Below, in pieces: positions 33,938 through 43,818 of a stretch of 64,000 nucleotides of DNA. Location: contig NZ_VFEU01000003.1 of NCBI RefSeq assembly GCF_007858255.1, positions 310,001 to 374,000 of the forward strand, given 5' to 3'. Positions within the stretch are counted from its first letter, which is position 1, and every line of letters begins with the position of its first letter. A program made the position numbers and the translations under genes. The stretch comes from Pseudomonas rhodesiae. Lineage in GTDB: Bacteria; Pseudomonadota; Gammaproteobacteria; Pseudomonadales; Pseudomonadaceae. Below the pieces are notes generated by a model that did no database searches, was not told the DNA's origin, and saw nothing but the letters and a program-made list of their open reading frames with translations.

Positions 33938-35155
33938 TCAGAACAACGAGCGACCTTTGTTGGCAGCAATGCGCATACGCAATGCGTTCAACTTGATAAA
34001 GCCAGCAGCGTCTGCCTGGTTGTAAGCGCCGCCATCTTCTTCGAAGGTGGCAATGTTGGCATCGAACAGCGACTCATCCGACTTGCGACCGGTGACGATC
34101 ACATTGCCCTTGTACAGCTTCAAGCGCACAACACCGTTCACGTGAGCTTGGGAAGCGTCGATCATCTGTTGCAGCATCAGACGCTCCGGGCTCCACCAGT
34201 AGCCGGTGTAGATCAGGCTGGCGTACTTGGGCATCAGCTCGTCTTTGAGGTGCGCCACTTCGCGGTCCAGGGTGATGGACTCGATAGCGCGGTGCGCGCG
34301 CAGCATGATGGTGCCGCCCGGAGTTTCGTAGCAACCGCGGGACTTCATGCCCACGTAGCGGTTTTCGACGATATCGAGACGGCCGATACCGTGCTCGCCG
34401 CCGATGCGGTTCAAAGTGGCCAGTACGGTGGCCGGGGTCATCTCGACGCCGTCCAGCGCCACGATATCGCCGTTACGGTAGGTCAGTTCCAGATACTGCG
34501 GGGTATCCGGCGCCTTTTCAGGGGAGACGGTCCAACGCCACATGTCTTCCTCGTGCTCGGTCCAGGTGTCTTCCAACACGCCGCCTTCATAGGAGATGTG
34601 CAGCAGGTTGGCATCCATGGAATACGGGGATTTCTTCTTGCCGTGGCGCTCAATCGGGATTGCGTGCTTTTCGGCGTAATCCATCAGCTTTTCACGGGAC
34701 AGTAGGTCCCATTCGCGCCAAGGTGCAATCACCTTGACACCAGGCTTGAGCGCATAGGCGCCCAGTTCGAAACGCACCTGGTCATTGCCCTTGCCGGTGG
34801 CGCCATGGGAAATGGCGTCGGCGCCGGTTTCGTTGGCGATTTCGATCAAGCGCTTGGCGATCAGCGGGCGTGCGATGGAGGTACCCAACAAGTACTCGCC
34901 TTCGTAGACGGTGTTGGCGCGAAACATCGGGAAAACGAAATCGCGGACGAACTCTTCGCGCAGGTCGTCAATGTAGATCTCTTTCACGCCCATGGCTTGC
35001 GCCTTGGCACGTGCAGGTTCGACCTCTTCGCCCTGACCCAGGTCAGCGGTGAAGGTCACCACTTCACAGTTATAAGTATCCTGCAGCCACTTGAGGATCA
35101 CCGAAGTGTCCAGGCCGCCGGAATACGCGAGAACGACCTTGTTTACGTCGGCCAT
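33938..35155 (-). CDS. argG: Argininosuccinate synthase
   Basis: ArgG joins citrulline and aspartate with ATP in arginine synthesis; argF, which makes the citrulline, is also in this window. The 405-residue sequence has the N-type PP-loop S-G-G-L-D-T-S (residues 12-18), [13 protein letters not shown], and the C-terminal multimerisation helix region. Start ATG is clear. argG next to motY is the P. aeruginosa order. It is monocistronic, with a strong terminator. Confidence 0.96.
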   Translation of the reverse strand: MADVNKVVLAYSGGLDTSVILKWLQDTYNCEVVTFTADLGQGEEVEPARAKAQAMGVKEIYIDDLREEFVRDFVFPMFRANTVYEGEYLLGTSIARPLIAKRLIEIANETGADAISHGATGKGNDQVRFELGAYALKPGVKVIAPWREWDLLSREKLMDYAEKHAIPIERHGKKKSPYSMDANLLHISYEGGVLEDTWTEHEEDMWRWTVSPEKAPDTPQYLELTYRNGDIVALDGVEMTPATVLATLNRIGGEHGIGRLDIVENRYVGMKSRGCYETPGGTIMLRAHRAIESITLDREVAHLKDELMPKYASLIYTGYWWSPERLMLQQMIDASQAHVNGVVRLKLYKGNVIVTGRKSDESLFDANIATFEEDGGAYNQADAAGFIKLNALRMRIAANKGRSLF

Positions 35156-35284
35156 GCCATCACTCCACGGGGTTGTACGGAAAGGCGTCGATTCTACCGA
35201 TCAAAACCGTGGATTTACAGAGGCGCGACAGCAAATGAAGATAAAGCGACAGATTATGTCAATCTGGCGACCGATGGTCGCACC

Positions 35285-36193
35285 TTATGAGGTGTGCGCC
35301 GGATTGCTGGGTGCCGCGGCTTGGGGCGCCGGTTTCTCGGGGGCCGCCACTCTTTCCAACTGGATATTCACGCGACGGTTACGGGCGCGATTGGCGGCAT
35401 TGGTATTGGGCGCCAGAGGGTAGCTTTCACCGTAGAACCGCAGGGTGATCTGGGATTCCGGGATGCCGTTGGCCTTGAAGTAATCCATGACCGCCAACGC
35501 GCGCCGACGCGAGATATCGCGATTACTCAAGCGATTGCCGCTGTTGTCCGAGTGGCCATTCAACTCGATATGGTTGACGGTCGGATCGGCCTTCATGAAT
35601 GCGAGAATCACCGACAGTTTTTGCTTGGCCGCCGCATCCAGTTCGATACCGCCGCCGGGGAAGCCCACCACGGTCTGCTTGACCTGATCGAAGTTCATTG
35701 GCAGCAATTTAGTCGTACACAACTGATAGTCGCTGTAGGCCTTATTGAATTTCACCGGCAGTAAACGGATCTCCGAATACCCACCCTCGCGCCCGTAATG
35801 CCGCACAGTAGGCGAACGCCCTTCGAGCAAGCCGATGAACAAACGCCCGGCCTGGGCCTGAGAACTATTGAACAGAACGTCGCCGCTCCCGGCGCGCACC
35901 GCTCCCAGGTTTATGTCACCGCGACCCGGCTGCCAAGGAGCTGCAGCCGCCAGTAAGGTGGCCGATCCAGCACCCAGCGAACCGTTGAAGGCTTTCAGGC
36001 GAAATGTTGCCTGCTCGCCGGCCCGGCGCACGAACTCACCTGAACCGAAATCAGTGATCGGCTGGGTTAGACGGCACTCGAACTGGTCACCTTCCACCTT
36101 CCACTCAATATTCTCCAGACGTGTCTGGAACGTGAGTGCCATCGCAGGCAGGCTGGCGAACACACTGAGCAGGGCTAGATAATGCTGGCGCAC
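35285..36193 (-). CDS. motY: Sodium-type flagellar protein MotY
   Basis: MotY forms the T-ring component that lets MotA/B or MotC/D stators assemble around the motor of polar flagella. A signal peptide (about residues 1-19, LLSVFASLPAMA) leads into the MotY N-terminal domain and a C-terminal OmpA-type peptidoglycan-binding domain (about 175-275: H-I-E-L-N-G-H-S-D-N-S-G-N, NRDISRRRALAVMDYF, N-R-A-R-N-R-R-V-N-I). The GTG giving MRQHYLAL is chosen because GGAG lies six bases upstream; a GTG four codons earlier is less well placed. It lies next to argG and divergent from pyrC. Confidence 0.9.
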   Translation of the reverse strand: MRQHYLALLSVFASLPAMALTFQTRLENIEWKVEGDQFECRLTQPITDFGSGEFVRRAGEQATFRLKAFNGSLGAGSATLLAAAAPWQPGRGDINLGAVRAGSGDVLFNSSQAQAGRLFIGLLEGRSPTVRHYGREGGYSEIRLLPVKFNKAYSDYQLCTTKLLPMNFDQVKQTVVGFPGGGIELDAAAKQKLSVILAFMKADPTVNHIELNGHSDNSGNRLSNRDISRRRALAVMDYFKANGIPESQITLRFYGESYPLAPNTNAANRARNRRVNIQLERVAAPEKPAPQAAAPSNPAHTS

Positions 36194-36349
36194 GGGAGGC
36201 TCCACTGGTTTCTACAACACTTCAAAGCGTCATACATCGTTAAGGCATACCCAGAGCTATCGGTCGTATCGCGCAAAACTTGATAGCGAGTGCCTGCGCG
36301 AGTCTTTTCCGGTAGCATTCCCAACAGATTGACCCGCCTGGAATCCCCA

Positions 36350-37396
36350 ATGTCCGACCGCCTGACCCTGCTGCGTCCCGACGACTGGCACATTCATCTT
36401 CGCGATGGTGCTGCGTTGCCCCACACCGTGGCCGATGTTGCGCGCACGTTTGGCCGCGCCATCATCATGCCTAACCTGGTACCTCCGGTACGTAATGCCG
36501 CCGAAGCCGACGCCTATCGCCAGCGTATCCTCGCCGCACGGCCGGCCGGCAGCCGCTTCGAACCGCTGATGGTCCTTTACCTGACCGACCGCACCCAACC
36601 GGAAGAAATTCGTCAGGCCAAGGCCAGCGGTTTCGTGCACGCCGCCAAGCTGTACCCCGCCGGCGCCACCACCAACTCCGACTCCGGTGTGACCAGCATC
36701 GACAAGATCCTGCCGGCCATCGAAGCCATGGCGGAAGTCGGCATGCCGCTGCTGATCCACGGCGAAGTCACCCGTGGCGACGTCGATGTGTTCGATCGCG
36801 AGAAGATCTTCATCGACGAGCACATGCGCCGCGTGGTGGAGTTGTTTCCGACGCTCAAGGTGGTGTTCGAACACATCACTACGGCCGATGCCGTGCAGTT
36901 CGTCACCGAGGCCCCGGCCAACGTCGGCGCGACTATCACTGCGCATCATCTGCTGTACAACCGCAACCACATGCTGGTGGGTGGGATTCGTCCACACTTC
37001 TATTGCCTGCCGATCCTCAAGCGCAATACTCACCAAGTGGCGCTTTTGGATGCCGCCACCAGCGGCAATCCGAAGTTTTTCCTCGGCACTGACTCGGCCC
37101 CCCATGCCCAGCACGCCAAGGAAGCGGCGTGCGGCTGTGCCGGTTGCTACACCGCGTACGCCGCTATCGAGTTGTATGCCGAAGCATTTGAACAGCGTAA
37201 CGCGCTGGACAAGCTCGAAGGCTTCGCCAGCCTCAATGGCCCACGCTTCTACGGCCTGCCGGCCAACACAGATCGCATCACCCTGGTTCGTGAAGACTGG
37301 ACCGCCCCTGCCAGCCTGCCGTTCGGCGAGCTGACTGTCATCCCGCTGCGCGCCGGTGAAACACTGCGCTGGCGCCTGCTGGAGGAAAGCAAGTGA
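36350..37396 (+). CDS. pyrC: Dihydroorotase (class II)
   Basis: PyrC closes carbamoyl aspartate to dihydroorotate in pyrimidine synthesis. The 348-residue enzyme has the metal site [10 protein letters not shown] (residues 11-20), a lysine in H-A-A-K-L-Y-P-A-G likely carbamylated, H-G-E-V, and the catalytic Asp in [10 protein letters not shown] ([13 protein letters not shown]) is the conserved start. The stop overlaps the GTG of rnt by four bases, so RNase T is translationally coupled to it. Confidence 0.95.
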   Translation: MSDRLTLLRPDDWHIHLRDGAALPHTVADVARTFGRAIIMPNLVPPVRNAAEADAYRQRILAARPAGSRFEPLMVLYLTDRTQPEEIRQAKASGFVHAAKLYPAGATTNSDSGVTSIDKILPAIEAMAEVGMPLLIHGEVTRGDVDVFDREKIFIDEHMRRVVELFPTLKVVFEHITTADAVQFVTEAPANVGATITAHHLLYNRNHMLVGGIRPHFYCLPILKRNTHQVALLDAATSGNPKFFLGTDSAPHAQHAKEAACGCAGCYTAYAAIELYAEAFEQRNALDKLEGFASLNGPRFYGLPANTDRITLVREDWTAPASLPFGELTVIPLRAGETLRWRLLEESK

Positions 37397-38064
37397 GTGA
37401 AGACCATTACGATGACGAACACGAGCACAGTGGTGGCGGTTCCCGCCACCCGATGGCCGAGCGTTTTCGCGGCTATCTGCCGGTTGTCATCGACGTAGAA
37501 ACCGGTGGGTTCAATTGCGCCACCGACGCGTTGCTGGAAATCGCCGCCACCACCATTGGTATGGATGAGCAGGGTTTTGTGTTCCCGGAGCATACCCACT
37601 TCTTCCGCGTCGAACCGTTCGAAGGCGCCAATATCGAAGCCGCCGCATTGGAATTCACCGGGATCAAGCTTGATCACCCGCTGCGCATGGCCGTGAGCGA
37701 AGAAGCGGCGCTGACCGATATCTTCCGTGGCGTGCGCAAGGCGTTGAAGGCCAACGGCTGCAAACGCGCGATCCTGGTTGGCCACAACAGCAGCTTCGAC
37801 CTGGGCTTCCTGAACGCCGCCGTGGCGCGTCTGGACATGAAGCGCAACCCGTTTCACCCGTTCTCCAGCTTCGACACTGCCACTCTCGCCGGCCTGGCCT
37901 ACGGCCAGACGGTGTTGGCCAAAGCCTGCCAGGCCGCCGGCATCGACTTTGACGGTCGTGAAGCCCACTCGGCGCGTTATGACACCGAAAAGACCGCCGA
38001 GCTGTTTTGCGGCATCGTCAATCGTTGGAAGCAGATGGGCGGCTGGGAAGACTTCAACGACTGA
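37393..38064 (+). CDS. rnt: Ribonuclease T
   Basis: RNase T is a DEDDh exoribonuclease that trims tRNA, 5S and 23S rRNA 3' ends. The 223-residue protein has [10 protein letters not shown] (motif ExoI, near 37-46), [12 protein letters not shown] (ExoII) and H-S-A-R-Y-D-T-E (ExoIII), all complete. It begins with GTG inside the end of pyrC and is followed by a strong terminator. The first 20 residues ([14 protein letters not shown]) are a short acidic/His extension. Confidence 0.95.
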   Translation: MSEDHYDDEHEHSGGGSRHPMAERFRGYLPVVIDVETGGFNCATDALLEIAATTIGMDEQGFVFPEHTHFFRVEPFEGANIEAAALEFTGIKLDHPLRMAVSEEAALTDIFRGVRKALKANGCKRAILVGHNSSFDLGFLNAAVARLDMKRNPFHPFSSFDTATLAGLAYGQTVLAKACQAAGIDFDGREAHSARYDTEKTAELFCGIVNRWKQMGGWEDFND

Positions 38065-38081
38065 GATGGAATCCCACGCAT

Positions 38082-38113
38082 AAAAAACCGGCCTTCTCAG
38101 GCCGGTTTTTTTT
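38082..38113. terminator. Bidirectional terminator between rnt and the peroxiredoxin gene
   Basis: AAAAAACCGGCC-TTCTCA-GGCCGGTTTTTTTT, serving two convergent genes. Confidence 0.92.
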
Positions 38114-38127
38114 ACCGTAAACGTGGC

Positions 38128-38730
38128 TTACAGCTTGCCAGCGTTCTCGGTCAGGTAAGCGGCCACGCCTTCTGGCGAGGCGTTCATGCCTTTGTCGCCT
38201 TTTTTCCAGTTGGCAGGGCACACTTCGCCGTGCTCTTCGTGGAATTGCAGCGCGTCGACCAGGCGGATCAGCTCTTCCATGTTACGACCCAGTGGCAGGT
38301 CATTGATGATTTGCGAGCGAACAACGCCCTTGTCATCGATCAGGAAAGCGCCACGGAAAGCCACGCCGCCTTCGGATTCAACATCGTAAGCCTTGGCGAT
38401 CTCGTGCTTCATGTCGGCAGCCATGGTGTATTTGACTTTGCCGATGCCACCATCGTTGATGGCGGTGTTGCGCCAGGCGTTGTGGGTGAAATGGGAGTCG
38501 ATGGACACGGCAACCACTTCAACATTACGCGCCTTGAAATCGTCCATGCGGTGGTCCAGAGCGATCAGCTCCGAAGGGCAGACGAAGGTGAAGTCCAGCG
38601 GGTAGAAGAACACCAGGCCGTATTTGCCTTTGATGGCTTCAGACAGTTTGAAGCTGTCAACGATTTCGCCATTGCCGAGAACGGCAGGTACGTCGAAATC
38701 CGGGGCTTGTTTACCGACGAGTACGCTCAT
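38128..38730 (-). CDS. Typical 2-Cys peroxiredoxin (AhpC/Tsa family)
   Basis: The 200-residue enzyme reduces hydrogen peroxide and organic peroxides. Peroxidatic Cys51 lies in D-F-T-F-V-C-P-S-E and resolving Cys171 in G-E-V-C-P-A-N-W; F-F-Y-P-L and the conserved Arg region are present. AGGAG precedes the ATG (MSVLVGKQAPDF); an upstream in-frame extension is not conserved in type. Synteny equals PA3529, which sits beside bfd and the bacterioferritin gene, tying peroxide defence to iron storage. It is divergent from bfd. Confidence 0.93.
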   Translation of the reverse strand: MSVLVGKQAPDFDVPAVLGNGEIVDSFKLSEAIKGKYGLVFFYPLDFTFVCPSELIALDHRMDDFKARNVEVVAVSIDSHFTHNAWRNTAINDGGIGKVKYTMAADMKHEIAKAYDVESEGGVAFRGAFLIDDKGVVRSQIINDLPLGRNMEELIRLVDALQFHEEHGEVCPANWKKGDKGMNASPEGVAAYLTENAGKL

Positions 38731-38902
38731 GGGGTATCTCCTGATGTGGGATGAAGATTGAAGTAAAAGGACCGATCCAGAGTCTGCCGTGTTCAAGCGA
38801 CAAGCCTGTGACGCAGTCACGCTTCGTGAAGACCGACCATCATACACGGAAAAAACCGTTCGTCAGCGCGAGGGCGCCAGCGCAAAAGTCCATGAATCTA
38901 CT

Positions 38903-38923
38903 TTGACAATCATTCTCGTTAAC
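38903..38923. promoter_or_regulatory. Fur-box-like sequence upstream of bfd
   Basis: The stretch with AATCATTCTCGTTA resembles the GATAATGATAATCATTATC consensus. It lies about 50 bp before the bfd ATG in the divergent peroxiredoxin/bfd region; bfd is Fur-repressed and induced in low iron in P. aeruginosa. Confidence 0.6.
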
Positions 38924-38971
38924 ATTAAGATCCATCGCACTTAAGCCCTAAACCCGCGACGGTTCTCCCTT

Positions 38972-39190
38972 ATGTATGTGTGCCTCTGTACTGGCGTCAC
39001 CGACGGACAAATCCGCGAAGCAATCTACGAAGGTTGCTGCAGCTACAAGGAAGTGCGTGAAACCACCGGCGTTGCCAGCCAGTGCGGTAAATGCGCTTGT
39101 CTTGCCAAGCAAGTGGTACGGGAAACCCTGACGCAGCTGCAGACCGCGCAGGCTTCGCTCCCCTATTCAGCAGAATTTACTCACGCCTGA
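38972..39190 (+). CDS. bfd: Bacterioferritin-associated ferredoxin Bfd
   Basis: Bfd docks on the haem of bacterioferritin and delivers electrons to release stored iron. The 72-residue protein has the [2Fe-2S] ligands C4, C6, C38 and C41 in the C-x-C...C-x2-C pattern of the helix-turn-helix Bfd fold, and no other long feature. A Fur-like box lies upstream. The bacterioferritin gene follows 200 bp downstream behind a terminator, so the two are separately transcribed. Confidence 0.95.
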   Translation: MYVCLCTGVTDGQIREAIYEGCCSYKEVRETTGVASQCGKCACLAKQVVRETLTQLQTAQASLPYSAEFTHA

Positions 39191-39207
39191 TCGGGCATGT
39201 TTTAAAG

Positions 39208-39233
39208 AACCGAACTTAGTGTTCGGTTTTTTT
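39208..39233 (+). terminator. Terminator after bfd
   Basis: AACCGAAC-TTAGT-GTTCGGTT followed by T run. Confidence 0.88.
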
Positions 39234-39391
39234 ATGCCCGTAATTCAACTAGTTAGCGTCAAGACGCGGAACACAAACATTCTTATTCCGATTAATTTTC
39301 ATTTATTATTCAATAACTTAGGTTTGACACTACAGAGTTCGCCGCTCAAACTCCGCCCTATACACAGCTATTACAGGGCAGGACCCCAGTC

Positions 39392-39862
39392 ATGAAAGGC
39401 GACATCTCAGTCATCCAGCAACTCAACAAAATCCTTGCCAATGAACTGGTCGCGATCAATCAGTACTTCCTGCATGCGCGCATGTACGACGATTGGGGCC
39501 TGGAAAAGCTCGGCAAACGTGAATACAAAGAATCCATCAAGGCCATGAAGGACGCGGATGCGTTGATCAAACGCATCCTGTTCCTGGAAGGCCTGCCAAA
39601 CGTGCAGGACCTGGGCAAGCTGAACATCGGCGAGCACACCCAGGAAATGCTTGGCAGCGACCTGGGCTTTGAACGCAAGAGCCACAGCGACCTCAAGGCC
39701 GCCATCGCTCATTGCGAAACAAGCGCCGACTTCGGCAGCCGTGAACTGTTGGAAGACATCCTGGAAGACCAGGAAGAGCATATCGACTGGCTGGAAACCC
39801 AACTGGGCCTGATCGACAAAGTCAGCCTGGAGAACTATCTGCAATCGCAGATGGGTGAGTAA
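39392..39862 (+). CDS. bfr: Bacterioferritin, haem-binding subunit with degraded ferroxidase site
   Basis: The 156-residue protein is a bacterioferritin by length and pattern ([19 protein letters not shown]). The haem ligand Met52 is kept. Of the six ferroxidase ligands in E. coli Bfr and P. aeruginosa BfrB (E18, E51, H54, E94, E127, H130) this sequence has E18, E94 and H130 but Ala51, Asp54 and Gln127, so it should not oxidise iron alone. P. putida has such an alpha-type subunit that co-assembles with a beta-type partner carrying the ferroxidase centre; the partner is not in this window. The haem suggests it serves the Bfd docking and iron-release function. Confidence 0.9.
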   Translation: MKGDISVIQQLNKILANELVAINQYFLHARMYDDWGLEKLGKREYKESIKAMKDADALIKRILFLEGLPNVQDLGKLNIGEHTQEMLGSDLGFERKSHSDLKAAIAHCETSADFGSRELLEDILEDQEEHIDWLETQLGLIDKVSLENYLQSQMGE

Positions 39863-39880
39863 CCCTTCGCTGGCAGATAC

Positions 39881-39918
39881 AAAAAAGCCCCGCTCTCTTT
39901 CGAGAAGCGGGGCTTTTT
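39881..39918. terminator. Terminator between bfr and grxD
   Basis: AAAAAAGCCCCGCT...AGCGGGGCTTTTT, bidirectional, between convergent genes. Confidence 0.92.
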
Positions 39919-39930
39919 AATGCGGTCGAA

Positions 39931-40269
39931 TCAAGCGTCTGTCTTGGCCGCCGCGTTTGCCGCTGCGTCTTTGATCAGCGCTTGCAACGAACCATCAGCC
40001 GCCATCTCAACGATGATGTCGCTACCGCCGACCAATTCACCGGCCACCCACAATTGTGGGAAGGTTGGCCAGTTGGCGTACTTAGGCAGGTTGGCACGAA
40101 TTTCTGGGTTTTGCAGGATATCGACGTAAGCGAACTTCTCGCCGCACGCCATGATGGCCTGGGACGCCTTCGCGGAGAAACCGCATTGAGGAGCGTTCGG
40201 AGCACCCTTCATGTAAAGCAGAATAGTGTTGTTGGCAATCTGCTCTTTGATCGTTTCGATGATATCCAT
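39931..40269 (-). CDS. grxD: Monothiol glutaredoxin GrxD
   Basis: GrxD (Grx4) carries bridging [2Fe-2S] clusters with glutathione and works with BolA-type proteins in iron-sulfur trafficking. The 112-residue protein has C-G-F-S at residues 29-32, K21 in YMKG, the W-P-T-F-P-Q-L-W-V-A-G-E-L-V-G-G-S-D block with the cis-Pro, and the glutathione-contacting GGSDI. Position beside the bacterioferritin cluster equals P. aeruginosa PA3533. Confidence 0.95.
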   Translation of the reverse strand: MDIIETIKEQIANNTILLYMKGAPNAPQCGFSAKASQAIMACGEKFAYVDILQNPEIRANLPKYANWPTFPQLWVAGELVGGSDIIVEMAADGSLQALIKDAAANAAAKTDA

Positions 40270-40355
40270 GGAACACCTCTGCAGGAACTTTGCGACTCAC
40301 AGGTCGGCACGGTGGCGCATTGTAACGCAAAATTCCCGCAGGGTGCTCGGGCTCC

Positions 40356-42464
40356 TTACGCCGCGGCGACTTGCACGGGCACGCCATTCAAGGCCGCATT
40401 GCCGGATAACTCATCCAACTGCCGCTCGTCGGTCAGGTCATTGGCGCTGGCGCCTGGCTGTTCGCTGGCAATGCTCATCCGCACACCGGGGCGACCATGC
40501 CCCCAGCCATGGGGCAGGCTGACCACGCCGGGCATCATGTCCTGAGTGGCGACCACCTCCACCTCGATCATGCCGATACGTGAGCTGACCCGTACCCGCT
40601 GGCCATCGCTTAGCTGGCGCTGAGCCAGATCGTCGGGGTGCATGTGCAACTGATGGCGCGGCTTGCCTTTCACCAGGCGGTGATAGTTGTGCATCCAGGA
40701 ATTATTACTGCGCACATGCCGACGGCCGATCAACAACAGCTCATCGGCCATCGGTATTGGCTGAGCCGCGAAGCGCGCCAGGTCGGCGAGGATCACCGCC
40801 GGAGCCGCCTGCACCTTGCCGTCCGCGGTCTTCAAGCGCTCGGCAAGGTTGGGCCGCAGCGGGCCCAGGTCCACGCCATGGGGATGATCGGCCAGCATCG
40901 CCAGTGACAACTTGTAGCTGGACGCATCGCCATAAGCCCCGGCACGCAGCCCGTAGTCGATCATCTGCGCCGGCGGCATGGTCGGCTTCAGGGCCGCGCC
41001 GGTCTTCGCCGCGAATGCCTGAGCCAGACCCACGAAGATTTCCCAATCATGCAACGCACCTTCGGGTTTGGGCAGGATCGCGCGATTGAAACGAGTGACA
41101 TTGCGCACCGCGAACATATTGAAGGTGGTGTCGTAGTGATCGTTCTCCAGCGCCGATGTGGACGGCAGGATCAGGTCGGCGTAACGCGTGGTCTCGTTGA
41201 TATACAGATCGACGCTGACCATGAACTCCAGACCATCCAGCGCCTGCTCCAATTGGCGACCGTTCGGCGTAGACAGCACCGGATTGCCAGCCACCGTCAC
41301 CAAGGCGCGGATCTGGCCATCCCCTTCGGTCAGCATCTCCTCGGCCAGCGCCGATACCGGCAACTCGCCACCATATTCCGGGCGCCCGGACACCCGGCTC
41401 TGCCAGCGGTTGAAATGGCCGCCTCCGGTCGATGCCACCAAATCCACCGCCGGCGACGTGCACAAGGCGCCGCCCACCCTGTCCAGGTTGCCCGTCACCA
41501 GGTTGATCAACTGCACCAGCCAATGGCACAAGGTACCGAACGCTTGGGTCGATACGCCCATGCGCCCGTAACAGACAGCCTTGTCCGCTGCGGCGAAATC
41601 CCGTGCCAACTGGCGAATCTGCGCGACCGGCACGGCACACTGGCGGCTCATCGCCTCGGCGGTGAAGCCGCTGACCGCACGGCGAACCTCGTCCAGCCCC
41701 TCAACCGGCAGATGACTGACGCGAGTCAGGTTCTCGGTAAACAAGGTGTTGAGCACACCAAACAACAGGGCTGCATCGCCCCCAGGCCTTACGAACAGGT
41801 GCTGATCGGCAATTGCTGCGGTTTCGCTGCGCCGGGGGTCGACCACCACCACTTTGCCGCCACGGGCCTGGATCGCCTTGAGGCGCTTTTCCACATCCGG
41901 CACGGTCATGATGCTGCCGTTGGACGCCAGTGGATTGCCGCCCAGGATCAGCATGAAGTCGGTGTGATCGATATCCGGAATCGGCAGCAGCAGGCCATGG
42001 CCGTACATCAGGTGACTGGTGAGGTGATGGGGCAATTGGTCCACGGACGTCGCGGAAAAGCGGTTGCGCGTTTTGAGCTGGCCGAGGAAGTAGTTGCTGT
42101 GGGTCATCAGCCCATAGTTATGCACGCTGGGGTTGCCCTGATACACCGCCACCGCATTCTGCCCGTGCCGTGTCTGAATATCCGCGAGCCGCTCGGCCAC
42201 CAGGGCGAATGCTTCCTCCCATGGGATCGGCTGCCATTCGCTGCCCACCCGCAGCATGGGTTGATGCAGGCGGTCGGGATCGTTTTGAATATCCTGCAGC
42301 GCCACAGCTTTAGGGCAGATATGACCACGACTGAAAGTATCCTGCGGGTCGCCCTTGATCGAGGTGATCGCCAGGCGGCCGTCGTCGTTACGGGTGGTTT
42401 CCAGGGTCAGACCACAGATGGCTTCACATAGATGGCAGGCACGGTGGTGGAGAGTCTTGGTCAT
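40356..42464 (-). CDS. Molybdopterin-dependent oxidoreductase, formate dehydrogenase/nitrate reductase-like
   Basis: The 702-residue protein belongs to the DMSO reductase superfamily. It has an N-terminal [4Fe-4S] site C-H-L-C-E-A-I-C...C-P-K (from residue 9), the Mo-bisMGD domains (GHICPKA, then MLILGGNPLASNGS, VVVDPRRSETA) and the C-terminal beta-barrel (RVSSRIGMIEVEV, PHGWGHG). No Tat signal precedes the cluster, so it is cytoplasmic. No small subunits or cytochrome genes are adjacent. ATG giving MTKTLHHRACHLCE is preferred; 71 upstream codons look non-coding. Substrate unknown. Confidence 0.85.
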   Translation of the reverse strand: MTKTLHHRACHLCEAICGLTLETTRNDDGRLAITSIKGDPQDTFSRGHICPKAVALQDIQNDPDRLHQPMLRVGSEWQPIPWEEAFALVAERLADIQTRHGQNAVAVYQGNPSVHNYGLMTHSNYFLGQLKTRNRFSATSVDQLPHHLTSHLMYGHGLLLPIPDIDHTDFMLILGGNPLASNGSIMTVPDVEKRLKAIQARGGKVVVVDPRRSETAAIADQHLFVRPGGDAALLFGVLNTLFTENLTRVSHLPVEGLDEVRRAVSGFTAEAMSRQCAVPVAQIRQLARDFAAADKAVCYGRMGVSTQAFGTLCHWLVQLINLVTGNLDRVGGALCTSPAVDLVASTGGGHFNRWQSRVSGRPEYGGELPVSALAEEMLTEGDGQIRALVTVAGNPVLSTPNGRQLEQALDGLEFMVSVDLYINETTRYADLILPSTSALENDHYDTTFNMFAVRNVTRFNRAILPKPEGALHDWEIFVGLAQAFAAKTGAALKPTMPPAQMIDYGLRAGAYGDASSYKLSLAMLADHPHGVDLGPLRPNLAERLKTADGKVQAAPAVILADLARFAAQPIPMADELLLIGRRHVRSNNSWMHNYHRLVKGKPRHQLHMHPDDLAQRQLSDGQRVRVSSRIGMIEVEVVATQDMMPGVVSLPHGWGHGRPGVRMSIASEQPGASANDLTDERQLDELSGNAALNGVPVQVAAA

Positions 42465-42897
42465 GGCCAGTCTCTTTATGGGGGCTTTGGGCTGACTATG
42501 GGCCGCGACCTCAATGGGCGCCAGCATCGTTCGTCCTGTGAATCGCCGGGCATCAGGCCGGGCCATGGCTAAGCATGAGCAAATGTTGCAGAACCCCGCC
42601 CATAGCGGCTGAAACCGACGCAGCCTGGCCCGAGCCCGCCTCCGCGCATTGCAAAAGGTTGCGAGGCCAGTGTACAAATGGGCCGCTGCTGTCAGGAAAT
42701 TGTCTTCAAACGCGCCTCGGCGCCCTGCTTGAAAACCCCTAAAAACGTAGCCCTATTGGTAAGACGCGACATTTAATGTCAATATCGCGCCTTCCCCTAT
42801 TTCGTCGCCCCCGTGCGGCTTTCGCCGCAGGTCTCGCCCGTTGTCACAATAAACAAGGCTTTGAGTATCTGCGGTCTGTTGCAAAAGGTAGTTAATG
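42465..42897. other. 433-bp divergent intergenic region, molybdo-enzyme / argF
   Basis: No gene is supported. A palindrome GACAT-TTA-ATGTC lies at 42768-42780 next to GCGAC and ATCGCG sequences, in the zone where the argF promoter should be; ArgR controls argF in P. aeruginosa through TGTCGC-type sites, so this is a candidate ArgR region. The left half is GC-rich and featureless. Confidence 0.4.
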
Positions 42898-43818
42898 ATG
42901 AGCGCAAGGCACTTTCTCTCCCTGATGGATTGTACGCCCGAAGAGCTGGTCAGCGTGCTCCGTCGAGGCATTGAGCTTAAAGACCTGCGTAACCGCGGCG
43001 TTCTGTTCGAGCCTTTGAAAAACCGCGTACTCGGGATGATTTTCGAGAAATCATCTACGCGCACCCGCCTGTCCTTCGAAGCCGGCATGATTCAGCTGGG
43101 CGGCCAGGCCATCTTCCTGTCGCCGCGGGACACTCAACTGGGCCGTGGCGAGCCGATCAGCGATTGCGCCATCGTCATGTCGCGCATGCTCGACGCGGTG
43201 ATGATCCGAACCTTCGCCCACAGCACCCTGACCGAATTCGCCGCCAATTCGCGCGTGCCGGTGATCAACGGCCTGTCCGATGACCTGCACCCCTGCCAGC
43301 TGTTGGCCGATATGCAAACCTTCCTTGAGCACCGCGGCTCAATCCAGGGCAAGACCGTGGCCTGGATCGGCGACGGCAACAATATGTGCAACAGCTATAT
43401 AGAAGCGGCGATTCAATTCGACTTCCACCTGCGCATCGCCTGCCCGGAAGGCTACGAGCCTAACCCTGAGTTCCTGGCCAAGGCCGATGGCCGCGTGCAA
43501 CTGCTGCGCGATCCAAAAGACGCCGTGGTTGGCGCGCACCTAGTGAGCACTGACGTGTGGACCTCCATGGGTCAGGAAGACGAAACCGCCAAGCGCCTGG
43601 CCTTGTTCGCGCCCTACCAGGTCAACCGCGACCTGCTCGACCTGGCCGCGCCGGACGTGCTGTTCATGCACTGCCTGCCCGCGCACCGTGGCGAAGAAAT
43701 CAGCCTCGACCTACTCGACGACCCGCGCTCGGTCGCCTGGGATCAGGCCGAAAATCGCTTGCACGCACAGAAGGCCCTGCTCGAATTTCTGGTCGAGCCG
43801 GCGTACCACCACGCATGA
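42898..43818 (+). CDS. argF: Anabolic ornithine carbamoyltransferase
   Basis: ArgF makes citrulline from ornithine and carbamoyl phosphate. The 306-residue protein has S-S-T-R-T-R (residues 52-57) for carbamoyl phosphate, [12 protein letters not shown] and H-C-L-P-A-H-R-G near residue 265. Two ATG codons follow each other; the second fits the distance to AAAAGG better and the family start MSARHFLSL. The stop overlaps the next ATG (ATGA), so an ABC ATPase is coupled to arginine synthesis. Confidence 0.95.
   Translation: MSARHFLSLMDCTPEELVSVLRRGIELKDLRNRGVLFEPLKNRVLGMIFEKSSTRTRLSFEAGMIQLGGQAIFLSPRDTQLGRGEPISDCAIVMSRMLDAVMIRTFAHSTLTEFAANSRVPVINGLSDDLHPCQLLADMQTFLEHRGSIQGKTVAWIGDGNNMCNSYIEAAIQFDFHLRIACPEGYEPNPEFLAKADGRVQLLRDPKDAVVGAHLVSTDVWTSMGQEDETAKRLALFAPYQVNRDLLDLAAPDVLFMHCLPAHRGEEISLDLLDDPRSVAWDQAENRLHAQKALLEFLVEPAYHHA

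Noticed and set aside
41049..42431. 460-codon plus-strand frame across the molybdopterin enzyme
   Set aside because: Antisense shadow of a gene with complete cofactor motifs.
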